Below are positions 11,093 to 22,853 of a DNA stretch of 64,000 nt, piece by piece (within the stretch, counting starts at the first letter, position 1; each line of letters begins with the position of its first letter). A program made the position numbers and the translations under genes. The notes under the pieces were generated by a model. It was not told the DNA's origin. It made no database searches and saw only the letters and a list, made by a program, of their open reading frames with translations. Origin of the DNA: Rehmannia glutinosa (taxonomy: Eukaryota; Streptophyta; Magnoliopsida; Lamiales; Orobanchaceae); assembly GCA_016081115.2 (NCBI GenBank), contig JABTTQ020000683.1, positions 372,021-436,020 of the forward strand, in the 5' to 3' direction.

Positions 11093-11229
11093 GTTATCTT
11101 CTTCCTGATTTTGCCTAGGCCTAGAGCGCTCCCTCGGGCGTTCTTACCTATGTACGGCCTCATGGCGACCTCTCGACCGGCTTCGCGACTTGCGAGCCGG
11201 TGATCTTCGCCTAGGGTCCCGGTTAGGTC

Positions 11230-12630
11230 CTCCACCTCGTTCTTCTTTCAAAACAAAATTTTGTAAGTAACCTTGCTGGATGAGCCTTTCAATCTCATCT
11301 CGCAATTAAATGCAGTCCTCGGTATCGTGGCCATGGTACTTGTGGAAGCGACAATATTTATCCATGTTTCTTCGACCCGAGGTCGTCTTCATCTTTTTTG
11401 GCCACCTTAGCATATCAGTTCGCTCTATGGCCATTAGAGCGTGACTTCTGGGCGCGTTCAACAGAGTATATCTGTTGTGCCTTTTTGCTGTCCTGGGGCG
11501 ATCTTGATCTAGACCTCAGTCTAGGCCTTTCTCGACCCTAAACCGAAGCTTCTCTCTAAGATCACTCCCCTCGCGTGGAGCCTGAGCCACTTGGGACCAC
11601 TCCTGGTCTTTAAGGGCATTCATCTCTTCCTCCTGTATGTATTTTTGGGTCACTTCCATTAACTGCTCCTTATCGACAGGCGGTTCGCGAGCGAGCGCTG
11701 ATGCTAATGGTCCTTTTTGCAATCCAAGGATAAGAATATTAGTCATCATGTCGATTCGCATATCTTGCACCTCCAATGCTTCATCATTGAACCGATTTAT
11801 GAATTCCCTGAGCGACTCTTTCACCCCCTGCCTTATAGTGAACAAATGTGAGGCCGACCTTCGAGCTCGCTTTTGGCTTGCGAACTGGTATAAGAATTTT
11901 CGAGCCAGATGTTCGTAAGAAACCACAGTTCCCCTAGGTAATCCCATGAACCATTCATGCGCCTTTCCAGTCAGCGTTGTGATGAATATTCTAGCATTCA
12001 TGGCATCCGACTGCCCATACAATTGCATCACGTGGTCGAAAGCCATGAGATGTTCCTGAGGGTCCATGTTCCCATCATATTTCGGGAGATCAGGAAGCTT
12101 GAAGTTCGGCGTGACCACCTCGGCTAGATGTCGGGAGAAAATGGAGATCCCCTTTTCTCGCAGCGGATGTTACACTCCTCCTCCGCCTCAAATCATCCGG
12201 TTGTCGAGTAACATGCTCGATTTGTTCACTCAGTTCGTGTATGTCCGTGGCTTATTGACCGGTTTGCCCACGACCTCCTCTCGGTCGTCGCTCGCTAGTG
12301 GCCTGACGGCTTGACTCGCCACCTCTTCCAAATCAACTCGTACTTCGCTTCGCTTTTTCCACATCCCCCCTTCCACTGGGGACCTTCGGGAGGGGCCTCC
12401 ATAACCTCCTCGCCTTTCTTTCCCTATCCTCCAACATTTTTTCCAAAGATTTTCTCAAAGTCACTAGCCTTCATGTGAATCATCTGCTCCTCCTCCTGAA
12501 CGAAAGATGGTCCCGCGAAGTGAAGCGGGCGAATTGGTGATGTTTCCCGGTGAGGGTCCTCCACGACCCCCTGAGGTGTCTTGGACGCATGCTTAGGTGT
12601 TTCCAATAACTTCCCTGGTGTCTCCTCCAT
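11230..12630 (-). pseudogene. Gag capsid gene of the gypsy element
   Basis: An ATG at 12630 opens the frame (METPGKLLETPKH-like start, 68 codons to a stop at 12424). After a frame-broken stretch the capsid domain lies at 11516-12118, with LPKYDGNMDPQEHLMAF, AHEWFMGLP and LREFINRFNDEALEV, typical of Retrotrans_gag. Near 11270-11330 the minus strand reads RDEIERLIQQGYLQNF, a segment usually found just before protease in Tat elements. Gag would form the particle shell. The copy is broken by at least one stop and frameshift. Confidence 0.87.
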
Positions 12631-12646
12631 CTTTAGCTAGACCTCT

Positions 12647-12664
12647 TTCCCACAGACGGCGCCA
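12647..12664 (-). other. Primer binding site of the gypsy element
   Basis: Two bases inside the 5' LTR the minus strand reads TGGCGCCGTCTGTGGGAA. The first nine bases, TGGCGCCGT, match the complement of the 3' end of plant tRNA-Asp; the rest matches less well, so the tRNA assignment is tentative. The position is right for a primer site. Confidence 0.7.
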
Positions 12665-12666
12665 AC

Positions 12667-13143
12667 TGATTTAGGAAAGTAAATCAGATGTACCTGACCT
12701 AGGGACCCAAGAAGCGAGGTAAAGTGTTGTCCACGAGGTGACCTGGCTCAGGATCCCAAAAAGCAAGGTGAGGTACCTTGTTCGAGGGTACCTGAAACAG
12801 AACGCACGTTAGGCTAGCCGGGAGGCCATTCGATGCCTAAGTCAGAATCAGGTAGTTGAGGTACTTAGAAAGCTAAAGAGCGAGGTAATTTAGAATAATG
12901 ACAAGTTACCTTTTACCTTGGTTTTCGTGCCGATTATATAGATCGTTCACGGGTAGTGCGGATCACCGTACATGTGGCACCCGATCAACGGTGTGTGGCT
13001 TGCGGGCGACCCGACTCGGACTTTCGGGTCGGGACCCATATAAAAAAAGCCGTGGATCCTGGGGGCATTTTGGTAATTTCGCGAGGCGAGGTCAAGATGG
13101 TCAACTCGAGCTAGGCGAGGCTATAATGGTAATTTCCACATCA
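12667..13143 (-). repeat. 5' LTR of the gypsy element
   Basis: A 477-bp match to 1761-2256 with TG...CA ends, followed by the duplication AACAT. It would hold the promoter for gag-pol transcription leftwards. Confidence 0.93.
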
Positions 13144-13148
13144 AACAT

Positions 13149-13781
13149 ATATATGAGAAACGGTTCTGTCCTAACTCCTAAAGGTGCTGTACAAAGCCGC
13201 AAAGACGTGTGTGCTATTTGCTTTTCTATATAGTAAAAGAAAGTTTAAATGCATGACGTTTGCTTGTTGGAGTTTTTAGCTTTTCTTGTTATTAATTTTA
13301 GATTGAGAAATTTATTACTTTTTTCTTTTTTTTTTCCCCAATTATTTAGAGACCAATTGTATTTATATTTGGGCCAGATATTTGATGTGAGTGAAGACTG
13401 AGTTTTGAAATATAATGCAACAAAGATCTTACAGATCACTTAGAAAAACAATCTTATCGGATGAATCAAAACGACAAATTCCCAGACAAACATTTGACAT
13501 GGATTCAGCCAATTTTGTCTTCTGTCTACCATGCAAGGATCTCAAAACCTGGATAAAATACTGAGAATTACCGGCACGATTTTGGAATAGAAGATCCCAT
13601 CCGGAGAACTACTTTACGAACCCTTTTACCCCAAATCAACAAATTTTGTTAGACGTCCCTACGTTTGAGGAAGAGCTACTTCCTCGAAATTGATTCGTGG
13701 GAATCATGACAAGAGACTTATTGTGATGTAGACTAGAGATTTCGTGAAGATCAAACAATTGGAACATGAAATAATCTCTGA
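13149..13781. other. AT-rich intergenic DNA
   Basis: No gene, RNA or repeat is recognised. Small open frames at 13245-13439 and 13636-13818 look like chance. Confidence 0.5.
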
Positions 13782-14290
13782 CAGTGGCGTAGCCAGAATT
13801 TATATTGGAGTGCGTCAATACATGAAAACGGGGTGAGCCGGATAATAAATTAACTAAAATGCATATAAATTCTAACTAAAATTTTTTTCTAAAAAAAATT
13901 ATGTAATTTATTTTTAATAAAATGGGGGAGAGCGGGGCCCGGGTTGGCCCCCTCCCTCTCCGCTCTCTCGATGCCTTGTGTCAAAAACAGAAATCTTTGT
14001 AAAAATAAATAGTAAGAGGTGAATAATAGTTACCAAATATTTATCAGAAGAAGATATTTATCGACATCACTGGCACATGTATGAATTCTAGTTGTGCCAA
14101 TTGTGTTCATCCTAGGTGGTCATATTCGTCAGGCAGATCAACAATTTTTTTTTAAAAAAAAATTATACTAGGGAAAAAAATTAAAAAAAAAAATTAGTTA
14201 GGATTAGTATGATTTTTGTTAGATTTATTTTTTTACTCATCCCATTTTTGTGTATTGTTTCACCCCTATATTTTTCTAGCTCCACTATTG
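13782..14290. mobile_element. Probable hAT-type MITE, possibly composite
   Basis: The left end reads CAGTGGCGTAGCCAGAATTT. About 500 bp away the other end in reverse reads CAATAGTGGAGCTAGAAAAA. Both resemble the CAGGGGCGGAGCCAG class of hAT ends. I found no clean 8-bp duplication, and the GC-rich patch at 13925-13975 may belong to a second element, so borders are unsure. Confidence 0.45.
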
Positions 14291-14674
14291 CAGGCGGGTC
14301 ATGTTTAATCAGGAATCTGGGCTGGATCAGGTTCCGCGTCCCTACCCATTGATCCCGTTGTGTGGCTTTTCATTATGGGCCTGCTAATGGGTAAAATGGG
14401 CTTGGACACCTGCACCTGCTACATTATCTAAGTTAGAGAATGTCAATGGAAAAGAAAGGCATCTTGCCAAAAGAATATAGTTTCAGTGTCAAGATCATCT
14501 AAGCCTACTTGTTAATTACCATCTGCATTATGCTCTACCATCATAAACAAGATTTAACTCCTAGCTACTTAGTCGAATATCACAATCCTAAGAATATACA
14601 TTTGTAAACTCTTGACCTTTTACTCTCGCTTTTAATATGAGCAAAATTATTTATTTATGTTACAAAAATATATC

Positions 14675-15118
14675 CGATTTAGGGAAGTAATCTGATGTAT
14701 TTGACTTAGGGTCCCAGGAGAGGGTGGTGAGTCTTTGTTCGAGACTCCAAATGCAACAAACGTTAGGCTAGTCCGCGGGGTGGCCCCCAGCTAAGGCCCT
14801 TTGAAACTTAAGTCAGAATTTGGTAATTGAAGTACTAAGAAACTAAAGAGCAAGGTAATTTAGAATAATTGCAAGTTACCTTTACCTGATTTTCATGTCG
14901 AATTTATATTTTATAGTACTGTTCACCGTGAAATGCGGATCATCGTGCATGTGGCGCTCCATCGACGACGGAGAGTTAGCGGGCGACTAGACCCAGATCC
15001 AGGCCATGACTCATATAAAAAGCCGCGTATCTTGAGGGCATTGTAGTAATTTCCAGCAAGGCGAGGTCAGGGTGATAATTCCGACCTAGGTGAGGCTATT
15101 ATGTTAATTTCCATATCA
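14675..15118 (-). repeat. Solo LTR of the same gypsy family
   Basis: The whole stretch aligns with the gypsy LTR, from CGATTTAGGGAAGTAA to TTAATTTCCATATCA. It is flanked by a perfect 5-bp duplication, ATATC (14670-14674 and 15119-15123). No internal region is present, so recombination between two LTRs removed it. It is more diverged than the full element's LTRs; the outer TG has become CG. Confidence 0.9.
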
Positions 15119-15123
15119 ATATC

Positions 15124-15588
15124 CTTATTAACCAAACCAATGAATATGAAAAAGAACACCAGAAGCTGAAGGTGAAGAGTCCCTATCTTGTTGTACATCA
15201 GTAACTACAGCACTGATGTCTGTAAAATGTAGATTTGTTTATAGTATTTGGTTATTAATACGTATGGCCTACTGCGTTCGAGTTTGCCTAAGCTTTACTC
15301 CATGCCCTTTGCAGGTATAGCCAATCTACACTTGGAAAGTCCATTCTATAAACATTATTTTGTAATATTATCCTGCCAGCTTGTATAACACAAAAATCAT
15401 TTCAATTCTCACTCAATAGTTTCAAATATATGAGGCCCGTAGGACAAACCAATATTGCAGACATTGAGTGGTAAGAGGTTTTTGGAGTTGGGGACTGTCG
15501 GAAACCATGGTGTTTTTTTTTTTTTTTTTTTTTTGAATAAAATGTCACTTATATATATGAGCTGATGAATAGTATTCAATATCTTCAA
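15124..15588. other. Intergenic, poly(T) tract
   Basis: AT-rich sequence with a run of about 24 T at 15511-15534. The tract might be the tail of an old minus-strand retroposon, but no body is recognisable. Confidence 0.4.
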
Positions 15589-16117
15589 GGGATAATTACA
15601 AAGACTACCCTTGATGTTTGGGGTAATTACTACCACCAAGTTTGATTATGTTTTAATTTTAAGGGGTTAACTGTAATATTTCCATAAGGCAACTTGTTTA
15701 TTTAGTCCTCTAAGTGGACCACTTCGGTGATTATTAGTCTTTACTTATTTCAATTTTGACAATTAGTCCTTTAAATGAGTCAGACAAGTGACTTTTTACC
15801 TGCTACAACAGGTTGAAGGACTAAACCATAGTAGGTTGCAGGACTAAAAAGATGAACAAAACTCATTTAAAAGAATTAAATGTCAAAATTGAAACAAGTG
15901 AGGACTAAATCTCCGAAGTGATCCACTTAGAGGACTAAAAAATAATTTTGTCTTTCTATAAATATAAAGGGGGGTTCTGAAAAAATAAATTCTTATATAT
16001 GAAGGGAAAAAATGTAAGATGGAATCAAACCTCAAGAGTGTTTCTTGTAATTTTGAAATTTCTCTGGGATTTTTTGTAATTACCCCAAACCTGAAGGGTA
16101 ATTTTCGTAATTATCCC
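15589..16117. mobile_element. Mutator-like MITE, 529 bp (GGGATAATTAC family)
   Basis: The ends are inverted copies of about 43 bp: GGGATAATTACAAAGACTAC on the left and GGGATAATTACGAAAATTAC in reverse on the right. The flanks TATCTTCAA (15580-15588) and TATTTTCAA (16118-16126) form a 9-bp duplication with one mismatch, which fits Mutator-like transposition. It has no coding capacity. A second inverted repeat lies inside. Confidence 0.8.
15695..15945. repeat. Inner inverted repeat, possible nested MITE
   Basis: TTAGTCCTCTAAGTGGACCA near 15697 is repeated in reverse as TTAGTCCTCTAAGTGGATCA near 15940, and the match runs on through CACTTCGG and TCAATTTTGACA. This is a hairpin of about 250 bp centred near 15815, inside the Mutator-like MITE. 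I could not define a target duplication. Confidence 0.6.
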
Positions 16118-17199
16118 TATTTTCAATGAATTTTACACTATGGTGATATTAGTCGTTGTGCAAATGCATGTTATGTTATTTCATCCTCTTTGTCACTAGC
16201 ATATAATTAATAATTACAATTCACAAATACTGTTTTCCTGTTTGTAGCATTTCGTGTGCAATGATCCATTCAAACATTTTTTCCTTATACTAGTTTCACC
16301 TCTTCCATCGGGCATAGTTTTTTTTTATTATTGATTATATATATTGGGAGAAGTAAACGTATGCAAAACTTGGATCAACTCTAGCTAGTCTATTAATCTA
16401 CCTATTCACACTTGTAATTAAGTGAAACATTTTTCAAGTTTAACAATTCTACTTCAGAATGTTGTGGTAACTTTGAAGAATTGTTTATTGACCATGACAG
16501 TAGAACTTTCTTCATGTAAAGTGTTGTTAGGTAACCAATAAGAACTTGGCAAAGCCCAAAGGGACCCATTTCAATTATTTAATGTAATTTTCTTGTGACT
16601 TAGATAGGGTTTAATTTTCTAATGTCAGACAGAGTAAATGTGAAGCACAAAGAAAAGGGGCATAAGTCAAGTCAGAAGTCAATGACAACTAATTTTTCTT
16701 GCATAAGATTTGTAGGCCTTTTGCTAGAGAATTAGTCCACCTTTCTTAGTTGAAATGTGGGGAACAGAAACAATAATGACTCTAGCTACATCAGAATCAG
16801 AAATCACTAATGTTGCCCCCACCAAATGTGGTAGTAACTAGTAAGACACATGAGTCCAATCACATTGTCCTTTTCTTTTTATTTTTTATAATAAGGGCCA
16901 TTCTAGTTTAGTAGGAAGGAAATTAGATATTGAAGGAATCTAACTTAGAAGGTATGTTTTGGTAAATTTAGTTGAAATACTTGATAAGGTTTTATAATTT
17001 ATGGAGTATTTTTTATAAGATGAATAGTTTGGATAAATAAAAACGTTAAGTGATAGTAAATTGGAAATAATTTGGTCAAAACAAAAGTTTGTTAAGATTT
17101 AAGAATACCACCTTACACTTTTCTAATTAGGAGCTTCTAACATCAACATCTTTATTCCAAAAGTATACACATTCAGCTCTTAAGATGTTAAAGAATATT
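16118..17199. other. AT-rich intergenic DNA
   Basis: No gene or known repeat is recognised. Confidence 0.5.
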
Positions 17200-17202
17200 T
17201 TA

Positions 17203-17375
17203 AGGTTGCATTTGGACGGAAGAATTTGGATTTATGAAAGGATTTGTGAGAAGGAATTCAAATGATATGACTCAAAATATACCTCAAATTAAAATAGGAA
17301 CTAGCCTATTTAAAATCCATTGTATCAAAACAAACTCGATGGATTTGAAATTGACAAACTTTAGGATACTTATGA
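17203..17375 (+). mobile_element. PIF/Harbinger (Tourist-like) MITE, left part
   Basis: It starts after TTA with AGGTTGCATTTGGACGG and shares inner words with the MITEs at 22854 and 33336 (ATTCAAATGA.., AAATCCATTGTATC, TCGATGGATTTG). The right end is missing, replaced by a copia fragment at about 17376. Confidence 0.6.
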
Positions 17376-17722
17376 ATAAATTTTGTGTCATTAACTTGCA
17401 GAAACGTGTACAATATATACTAATATCTAGACTTGGGGATCAAGTCAACACCTAGAGTTAGGCAAACTAATATCAACAAGAATAGGAAAATAAATCACCA
17501 AATCACTTATTTCCTAATAAAACAAATCACCGAATCACTAATTTCCTAATACTCTCCCTCAAGTGGGAGCGTGTAGATCATGAACGCCCAACTTGGACTA
17601 CAGAAGGGAGAAAACCGGAACACCAAGTGCCCTAGTAAATAAATCCGCCAACTGGAACTTGGTACGAACGTGAACTGTAGCTACGATCCCGCGCAAAAGC
17701 AACTCACGGACAAAAAAGCCAA
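17376..17722 (-). mobile_element. Ty1/copia fragment: end of pol plus the start of the LTR
   Basis: On the minus strand the pol end translates to VRELLLRGIVATVHVRTKF, then QLADLFTRALG and SKLGVHDLHAPT before a stop, the usual last residues of copia polyproteins. A TAG breaks the segment just before SKLG. GGGAGAGTATTAGG follows, typical of the purine tract and LTR start. The left border is vague. It seems to separate two pieces of Tourist-like MITE. Confidence 0.75.
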
Positions 17723-17985
17723 AGGTTTCATTTGAATAGAATGATTACGATTTAAGACAATGATTTCAAATGACTTCATGTAAGATGAATTGATATCCAC
17801 CACACTCATTCAAAGAAATGACTTAACATAGAAGCGTAAACATTTTAAATCCATTTTATCTATAACAAGCTCAATATATTTGTTATTATGGATTGGAAAT
17901 AAATTCATCGAGTGAAGCATAAAGTTGCACTTGCATTGAAGGATTTAGATTCAATATAATTTTTCCCTAATTGTTATCTAATCAA
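17723..17985 (+). mobile_element. PIF/Harbinger (Tourist-like) MITE, diverged
   Basis: Contains AGGTTTCATTTGAATAGAAT, ATGATTTCAAATGACTTCAT, AAATCCATTTTATC and TTGTTATTATGGATTGG, in the same order as in the MITE 33336-33562. No exact ends are visible. Confidence 0.5.
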
Positions 17986-20397
17986 ATACATCATCCTAAA
18001 ATAAGGTAACGCTGAAATTAATATAAGTATTCATCATTGTCTCAAATCTCAATGACCACGTATCCAACATAATTAGTAATAATACTCCGTAAGTTTTTTT
18101 TCCATGAAATATTTATTATCCCTCATAATTAAAACTTCCCAAGTCAAAAGTAAAATTCCATTGCCCCTTCATCAAACTCACACCACCCGAAAAGAAAAAA
18201 GAAAAAAAAAAGTGACGCCATGGCCTTCATGGACCTAGATGACACTTGTATAACGTGTATAACTTTTGCTTCACTTCTATACTACACTCTCTGTTTTTTC
18301 CTTTTTTCTTTTCCAAAAAAAAAAAAAAAGAATATTGTTATTATTATATAATAATTAAGACATTTTTTCCCCCTTAACAGCAGGCGAGGAACAGGGCCTG
18401 TACAGAGCAAAAGTGAAGGGATGGATTAACTTATCGGCACGCACAAGCACTTAAATGAATTTAAAATTAATTTCACCCACGTGTCATTTCAAGAGCCCAA
18501 AACGGGTGGGCCCCAAACGGGATAACGAGTCGGCCCGCTTAAAATACGTTCGGCATGCTTTCTGTTAACGTAATAATCAGTATTAAGCCCACGCCAGACC
18601 AAAATCCGCCACGTAATGGGCTCGATCGAAGCCCGAAACGGAAAAGTGGTTTATCTTTATCCAGTGGGACCACATCAGCATATGAATCTTTTGGAATAAT
18701 TTTATGATCCTTTTTCCTCCTCCGTTTAACTTTTATCACCAAGGGAAACACTTGTTTGTATCATATTTGTTTAACATGAAAGTGTGAAAATGATGTATTA
18801 TCATTATAGAGTCAATTTTATTTTATTTTTGATTGGATAGTATCAATTTTATTAATAACATGATAGTAATTATTGTGTGGTATAAAACACTCGCCATAAA
18901 TAAAAAATTTCGTTCGAAAATGAAAGGACGAAGTACATATGTATCTAGGTGATGTTGAAATTGTTATTTGGTATTAATTGTGTTACTTTACCTACTCATA
19001 TTCTAATTTGGTATTTTAACTTTCCCGACTTTAAAAAAATTACTGAATTGCTTTATTTTTAATGAAATTATTTTTAAAATATTTTAAACATCATAGATAC
19101 TTTTTATTAACTAATATAATTTTACCTACAATTATTTTACCTACAATGATTTTGGCTATATTTTTAGTTTTATCTTAATACTTAGCTATATATTTTTCTG
19201 TAGATAAACTAGTTTTTTTTTTCTTGTAGTGCAATAATGGGAAACTTATTACTAATATTTTTTAATTTAATAAAATATTTTTAAACAAATATAGTACACA
19301 TTTCTTAGATTTATGATGAGTGTGAAACTTACAAGTAAAGTGTATTAGTTAATAAATCATACTATATTTTCATTTAACAAAATATATGTTGATTAAAAAA
19401 ATAGCCACTAAAATATAAGTACGTCAATTTCTTTTTTTTACATAGTTTAATCCTAAATTTTCAATTAATGTTACAAGAAGTTATTTATTATATGTGAAAG
19501 GAAAACCAATATTACAAAAATAAATAAGTTGAAATCACAACAAATAAATAAGAAAGTTTTGCAAAATATTAATTAAGAACTGAGTGATAAAATATAAAAA
19601 GATAAAAATCTATAAGATACTTTCTAAAACAACATAATATAGCTAAGGTTATGTAAAATAATACCTTTTTAAAGATCAATGTGTCTTTATTTTATTAATA
19701 TTATATTTATCCATTTATTTATTTTGAGTAATTCATATTATTGTTAAATAAAGATTATATCAAATTATTAAAATTTGGTTGCTAGAGAATATTATAAGAT
19801 ATTTTTTTTATATTCTAAAATATTTATTGTAGAGGAGACAAAGTGTAGAGTTAACTAAAAGATAGTATCACACTCATTTTAATATATTGTAGAGGAGACA
19901 AAGTGTAGAATTAAATATTTAGTTCGAGGGTATTTTTGCCTATTAATATATCTTATACTAATTTAGAGTGTAGTTGAAAGTTATAATAGTTATTTGATAC
20001 AAAACCAATAATACATAGGGATAAGGTGAATTTTATTCTAAAACATATTATATTTTCTAAGTGTAGTTTGACCCAATAATTTCTAGAGAAAAAGTTGAAA
20101 ATTTGTAAATTTTGTGTAGTTTAGGCTAGTGTAGGGTAATTTCTTGAGGCCGAGGTCTAATGTTCGAATCCTCACCTTTGCACCTCTTGGACAAGGCTAG
20201 CCTAACGCAACTTATATCGTTGGCATGGTTTACAGACTTTCATAAGGCTTGTCCAACGCGCACCCAAAAAATAGTAGCTGCCAGTTCACCCACTATAAAA
20301 AACACAAAATCTTGCAATTATTCATTATTTTTACTGTTTGACCATCTTATTTTTTTTTTAAATACCAACTCTCAAGTTCCAAGGTCTTATTCTCTTT
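17986..20397. other. Long AT-rich intergenic stretch
   Basis: No gene is recognised. The part 18360-18760 is less AT-rich and holds a G-box-like CCCACGTGTC near 18477, but no coding region follows it. A stretch of about 30 bp (TATTGTAGAGGAGACAAAGT...) at about 19825-19853 occurs again at about 19885-19913. At 20150-20180 there is a tRNA B-box-like GTTCGAATCC, too weak to call. Confidence 0.45.
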
Positions 20398-22492
20398 GGG
20401 CTCGTTTGGTTGGGGTTTATGCTAGGGATATCAACCACTTTCGTTATTAATCACGCATATTATTTTGTTTGGTTCAACATGGCTGGGCTCATGAAAAAGA
20501 CAAGTCCCGATCACTTATCATGCTCATTTAGTGATACCATATCCCACTATAAGGGTAGGATGCCTTTTCCATCCTTTTCCCTTGAGAATGGAAATTACCC
20601 CTTACCCCTCTTATGTCCTTGCCCTTATCCACTTTTACTCCACAAATTCAACCTTCATTTCCTTCACAAGGCACGCGAACCCTAGGCTTCTCACCATTGA
20701 CGAGCGGCATCGACGTATAGATAGGTTTTGCCACTAATTTCTCTAAATTCGCGCAATATAAATTTGCTTGTTCTTCTTTAACCTACCTCTGCATCGATTT
20801 AAAATCGATGACTCGCACAATTTTTCAAGAACTCGTTTTTTCTATAAATTTATTTTGATTCATCTTGATATATGGATCAGATAGCTTTTCGAATCCAACA
20901 CGAGGTAAGTGTTTGTCGGTTTTGGAAGCACAAAAATGTTCAGTTTTTAATTGTTGTTAATTAAAATATTTATTACTATTTTATTGATTTGTTAGTTCCT
21001 GAAATTAATTTTTTTAACTGTTTTATTACTTTGTCGTTTCACTTATAAACTGAATATGTGTTATGTATTGAATAAGCTTACTTTCGCATATAAACAAAAA
21101 TCACAATTAGATTAGTTGTTTTGTTATGACATGCTTCAGTTTTTGGTTGAGCTAGGATTCAGTTTATCATTGTTTTTAACTTCTAATTTATTTATTACTG
21201 TTTTATTACTTTGTTGGTTGTTGTTAAATTTTTTTTTTTTTTCTGTTTTATTACTTTGTTGAATGCCTTGTAGTATGAAGATGTGTTATGTTTTTGAATA
21301 TGCCTAATTTCGCATATAACAACTAAACATGAATTACTTGATAAATAATGATCCCAATTATCCACAATTACGAAAACACTAAAACAATTTGCCATGCTAA
21401 CTTACAATCTTCAGACCGTAATAGTCTCATGCGCCAAATGTAGAGGAAAACAAAAAACATCAGTAACCAATTATTCTAGAATAACACATCCCAATTAAAT
21501 TTCATAAAAATTGTTAAAACTAAAATACCATAAATTTTGTTTATATCGTAGTTAAATACCATAAAATACCCTAAATAGAACCATTTAAAACCATTATATT
21601 AAACATGTAAAATATTATAAATTACATTCAAGTAACAAAAATCCATATGTTAAAACTAAAATACCCTAAATTTAAGTGATTGTAGTTAAATACCCTAAAA
21701 TAACTCCAGGAGTTGGCCTGGTGGCTGATGGGTTGCAATTGCAACTCTGAGGTTTCAGGTTCGATTCCTGACTAACGCACCACTAGCTTGTAGCTCAAGT
21801 GGTATCATTAACCCTTTATAAAGGTGTTAACCAGGGTTCGAACCCTGTATCTTTCAGTTTCTTTGAAATTTATCTCCTCCCCTCCAACCAGTACTCCCAA
21901 CTTATTAAAAAAAAGTTAAATACCCTAAAACTAGTTAAAACTTGTTCCTATAACAAACCTATATGTTAAAACTAAAATACCCCAAAATTACTGCGAAAGA
22001 ACAAACCCATCGATTAAACAGTTTGAAAGCTACATAAGTCAAAATTCGATAAAGTATAATATCAAACTAAGAGTGAAAATGAATTTATATTTACCTTTGT
22101 AGCCTCGTTCCCGGATTGAAAATGGAGATTTCAGTCGAAAAAGTTCTTTGAGTTGAGGAATTTGTGGATGGGAAATAACATAGAAGAAGGGGTTGGGGAA
22201 ATGGAGTTTTGAGTAGAATGAGAACCCAGTCAAAATATGAAAAAATAGACCTAATAAGTCGAAATCTGAAAATGGTAAATAAATTGTAAGTTAGGGGTAC
22301 AAAGATTATATCCATCTTGAATAAATGCTCTTATCCAACATGAACCAAACACATTATTAATAAACTCAGTTGTATCATGTATCACAATCAATCAAACAAA
22401 CATGATAATAGGACATATTGTGTCCATATGATAAGACTAAAAATTAAAATGGAAATTAATAATGCGCATTACCACTATTCAACCAAAAGCCC
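20398..22492. mobile_element. Probable non-autonomous PIF/Harbinger-like element, 2.1 kb
   Basis: The left end is GGGCTCGTTTGGTTGGGG and the right end in reverse is GGGCTTTTGGTTGAATAG. TTT flanks both sides (20395-20397 and 22493-22495), a 3-bp duplication near the TWA preference of this superfamily. The body holds short repeats around ACTAAAATACCCTAAA and a later SINE insertion. I see no transposase. The superfamily is an inference from end sequence and duplication length. Confidence 0.5.
21701..21913 (+). mobile_element. tRNA-derived SINE with two tRNA-like heads
   Basis: A 17-bp perfect duplication, AGTTAAATACCCTAAAA, flanks the unit (21684-21700 and 21914-21930). The body has two polymerase III promoter-like units in tandem: TGGCCTGGTGG with GGTTCGATTCC (about 21715-21770), then TAGCTCAAGTGG with GGTTCGAACCC (about 21791-21845). 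A non-tRNA tail ends in a run of eight A. AxTACCCTAAA words are common nearby, so part of the duplication could be local repetition, but its position at both ends and full match support retroposition. Confidence 0.8.
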
Positions 22493-22853
22493 TTTATATA
22501 TTACTCATTTTCAGTTAACATAGGTTTTACAATACGAATATTGGTTGTGTACATATGGACATTCTCGGAGAGCAGTGGTTGTCCAGTTCCGTTGTGGGCT
22601 CCAGACCTGATTATAATATGAAGGAAATAGAAAATGATTATAAAGAGTAGGCAGAATGAACCAATCAGAGGCCGCGTGAGCATGCTGCTGGGAACTATAT
22701 ATTTAATTTGTTTTTTGAAATTTTGAATAGTCACAGTAGATTTTGGAAGATTTCAGAATTGTGCTTCACTCCATCAGAAATAAAAATAATGGAAAATTCT
22801 TGGCCCAAATATAATTTTGGTCAAAACTCATATAATTATATAACAAAACGTTA

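Larger units (their letters stand above)
1761..13143 (-). mobile_element. Ty3/gypsy retrotransposon, Tat lineage, structurally complete but coding-dead
   Basis: The 11.4 kb element has two LTRs (12667-13143 is the 5' copy, 1761-2256 the 3' copy) and the 5-bp target duplication AACAT at 1756-1760 and 13144-13148. Descending coordinates give primer site, gag, protease, reverse transcriptase, RNase H, a second RNase H, integrase, a 119-bp tandem array and an antisense extra gene. The gypsy order RT-RNaseH-integrase, the doubled RNase H and the antisense gene behind pol all point to the Tat/Ogre lineage. Many frames are broken by stops. The two LTRs differ by scattered substitutions and one replaced block (about 1915-1938 against 12821-12830), so the insertion is old but not ancient. 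Confidence 0.93.

Noticed and set aside
18470..18490. G-box-like CCCACGTGTC as a promoter element
   Set aside because: No gene starts within reach on either strand, so a promoter role has no support.
20160..20180. tRNA B-box-like GTTCGAATCC
   Set aside because: No A box or cloverleaf lies at the right distance, and no target duplication was found.
21791..21850. Independent tRNA gene
   Set aside because: The acceptor and anticodon stems do not form; the unit lies in a retroposed SINE with a shared duplication and A-tail.
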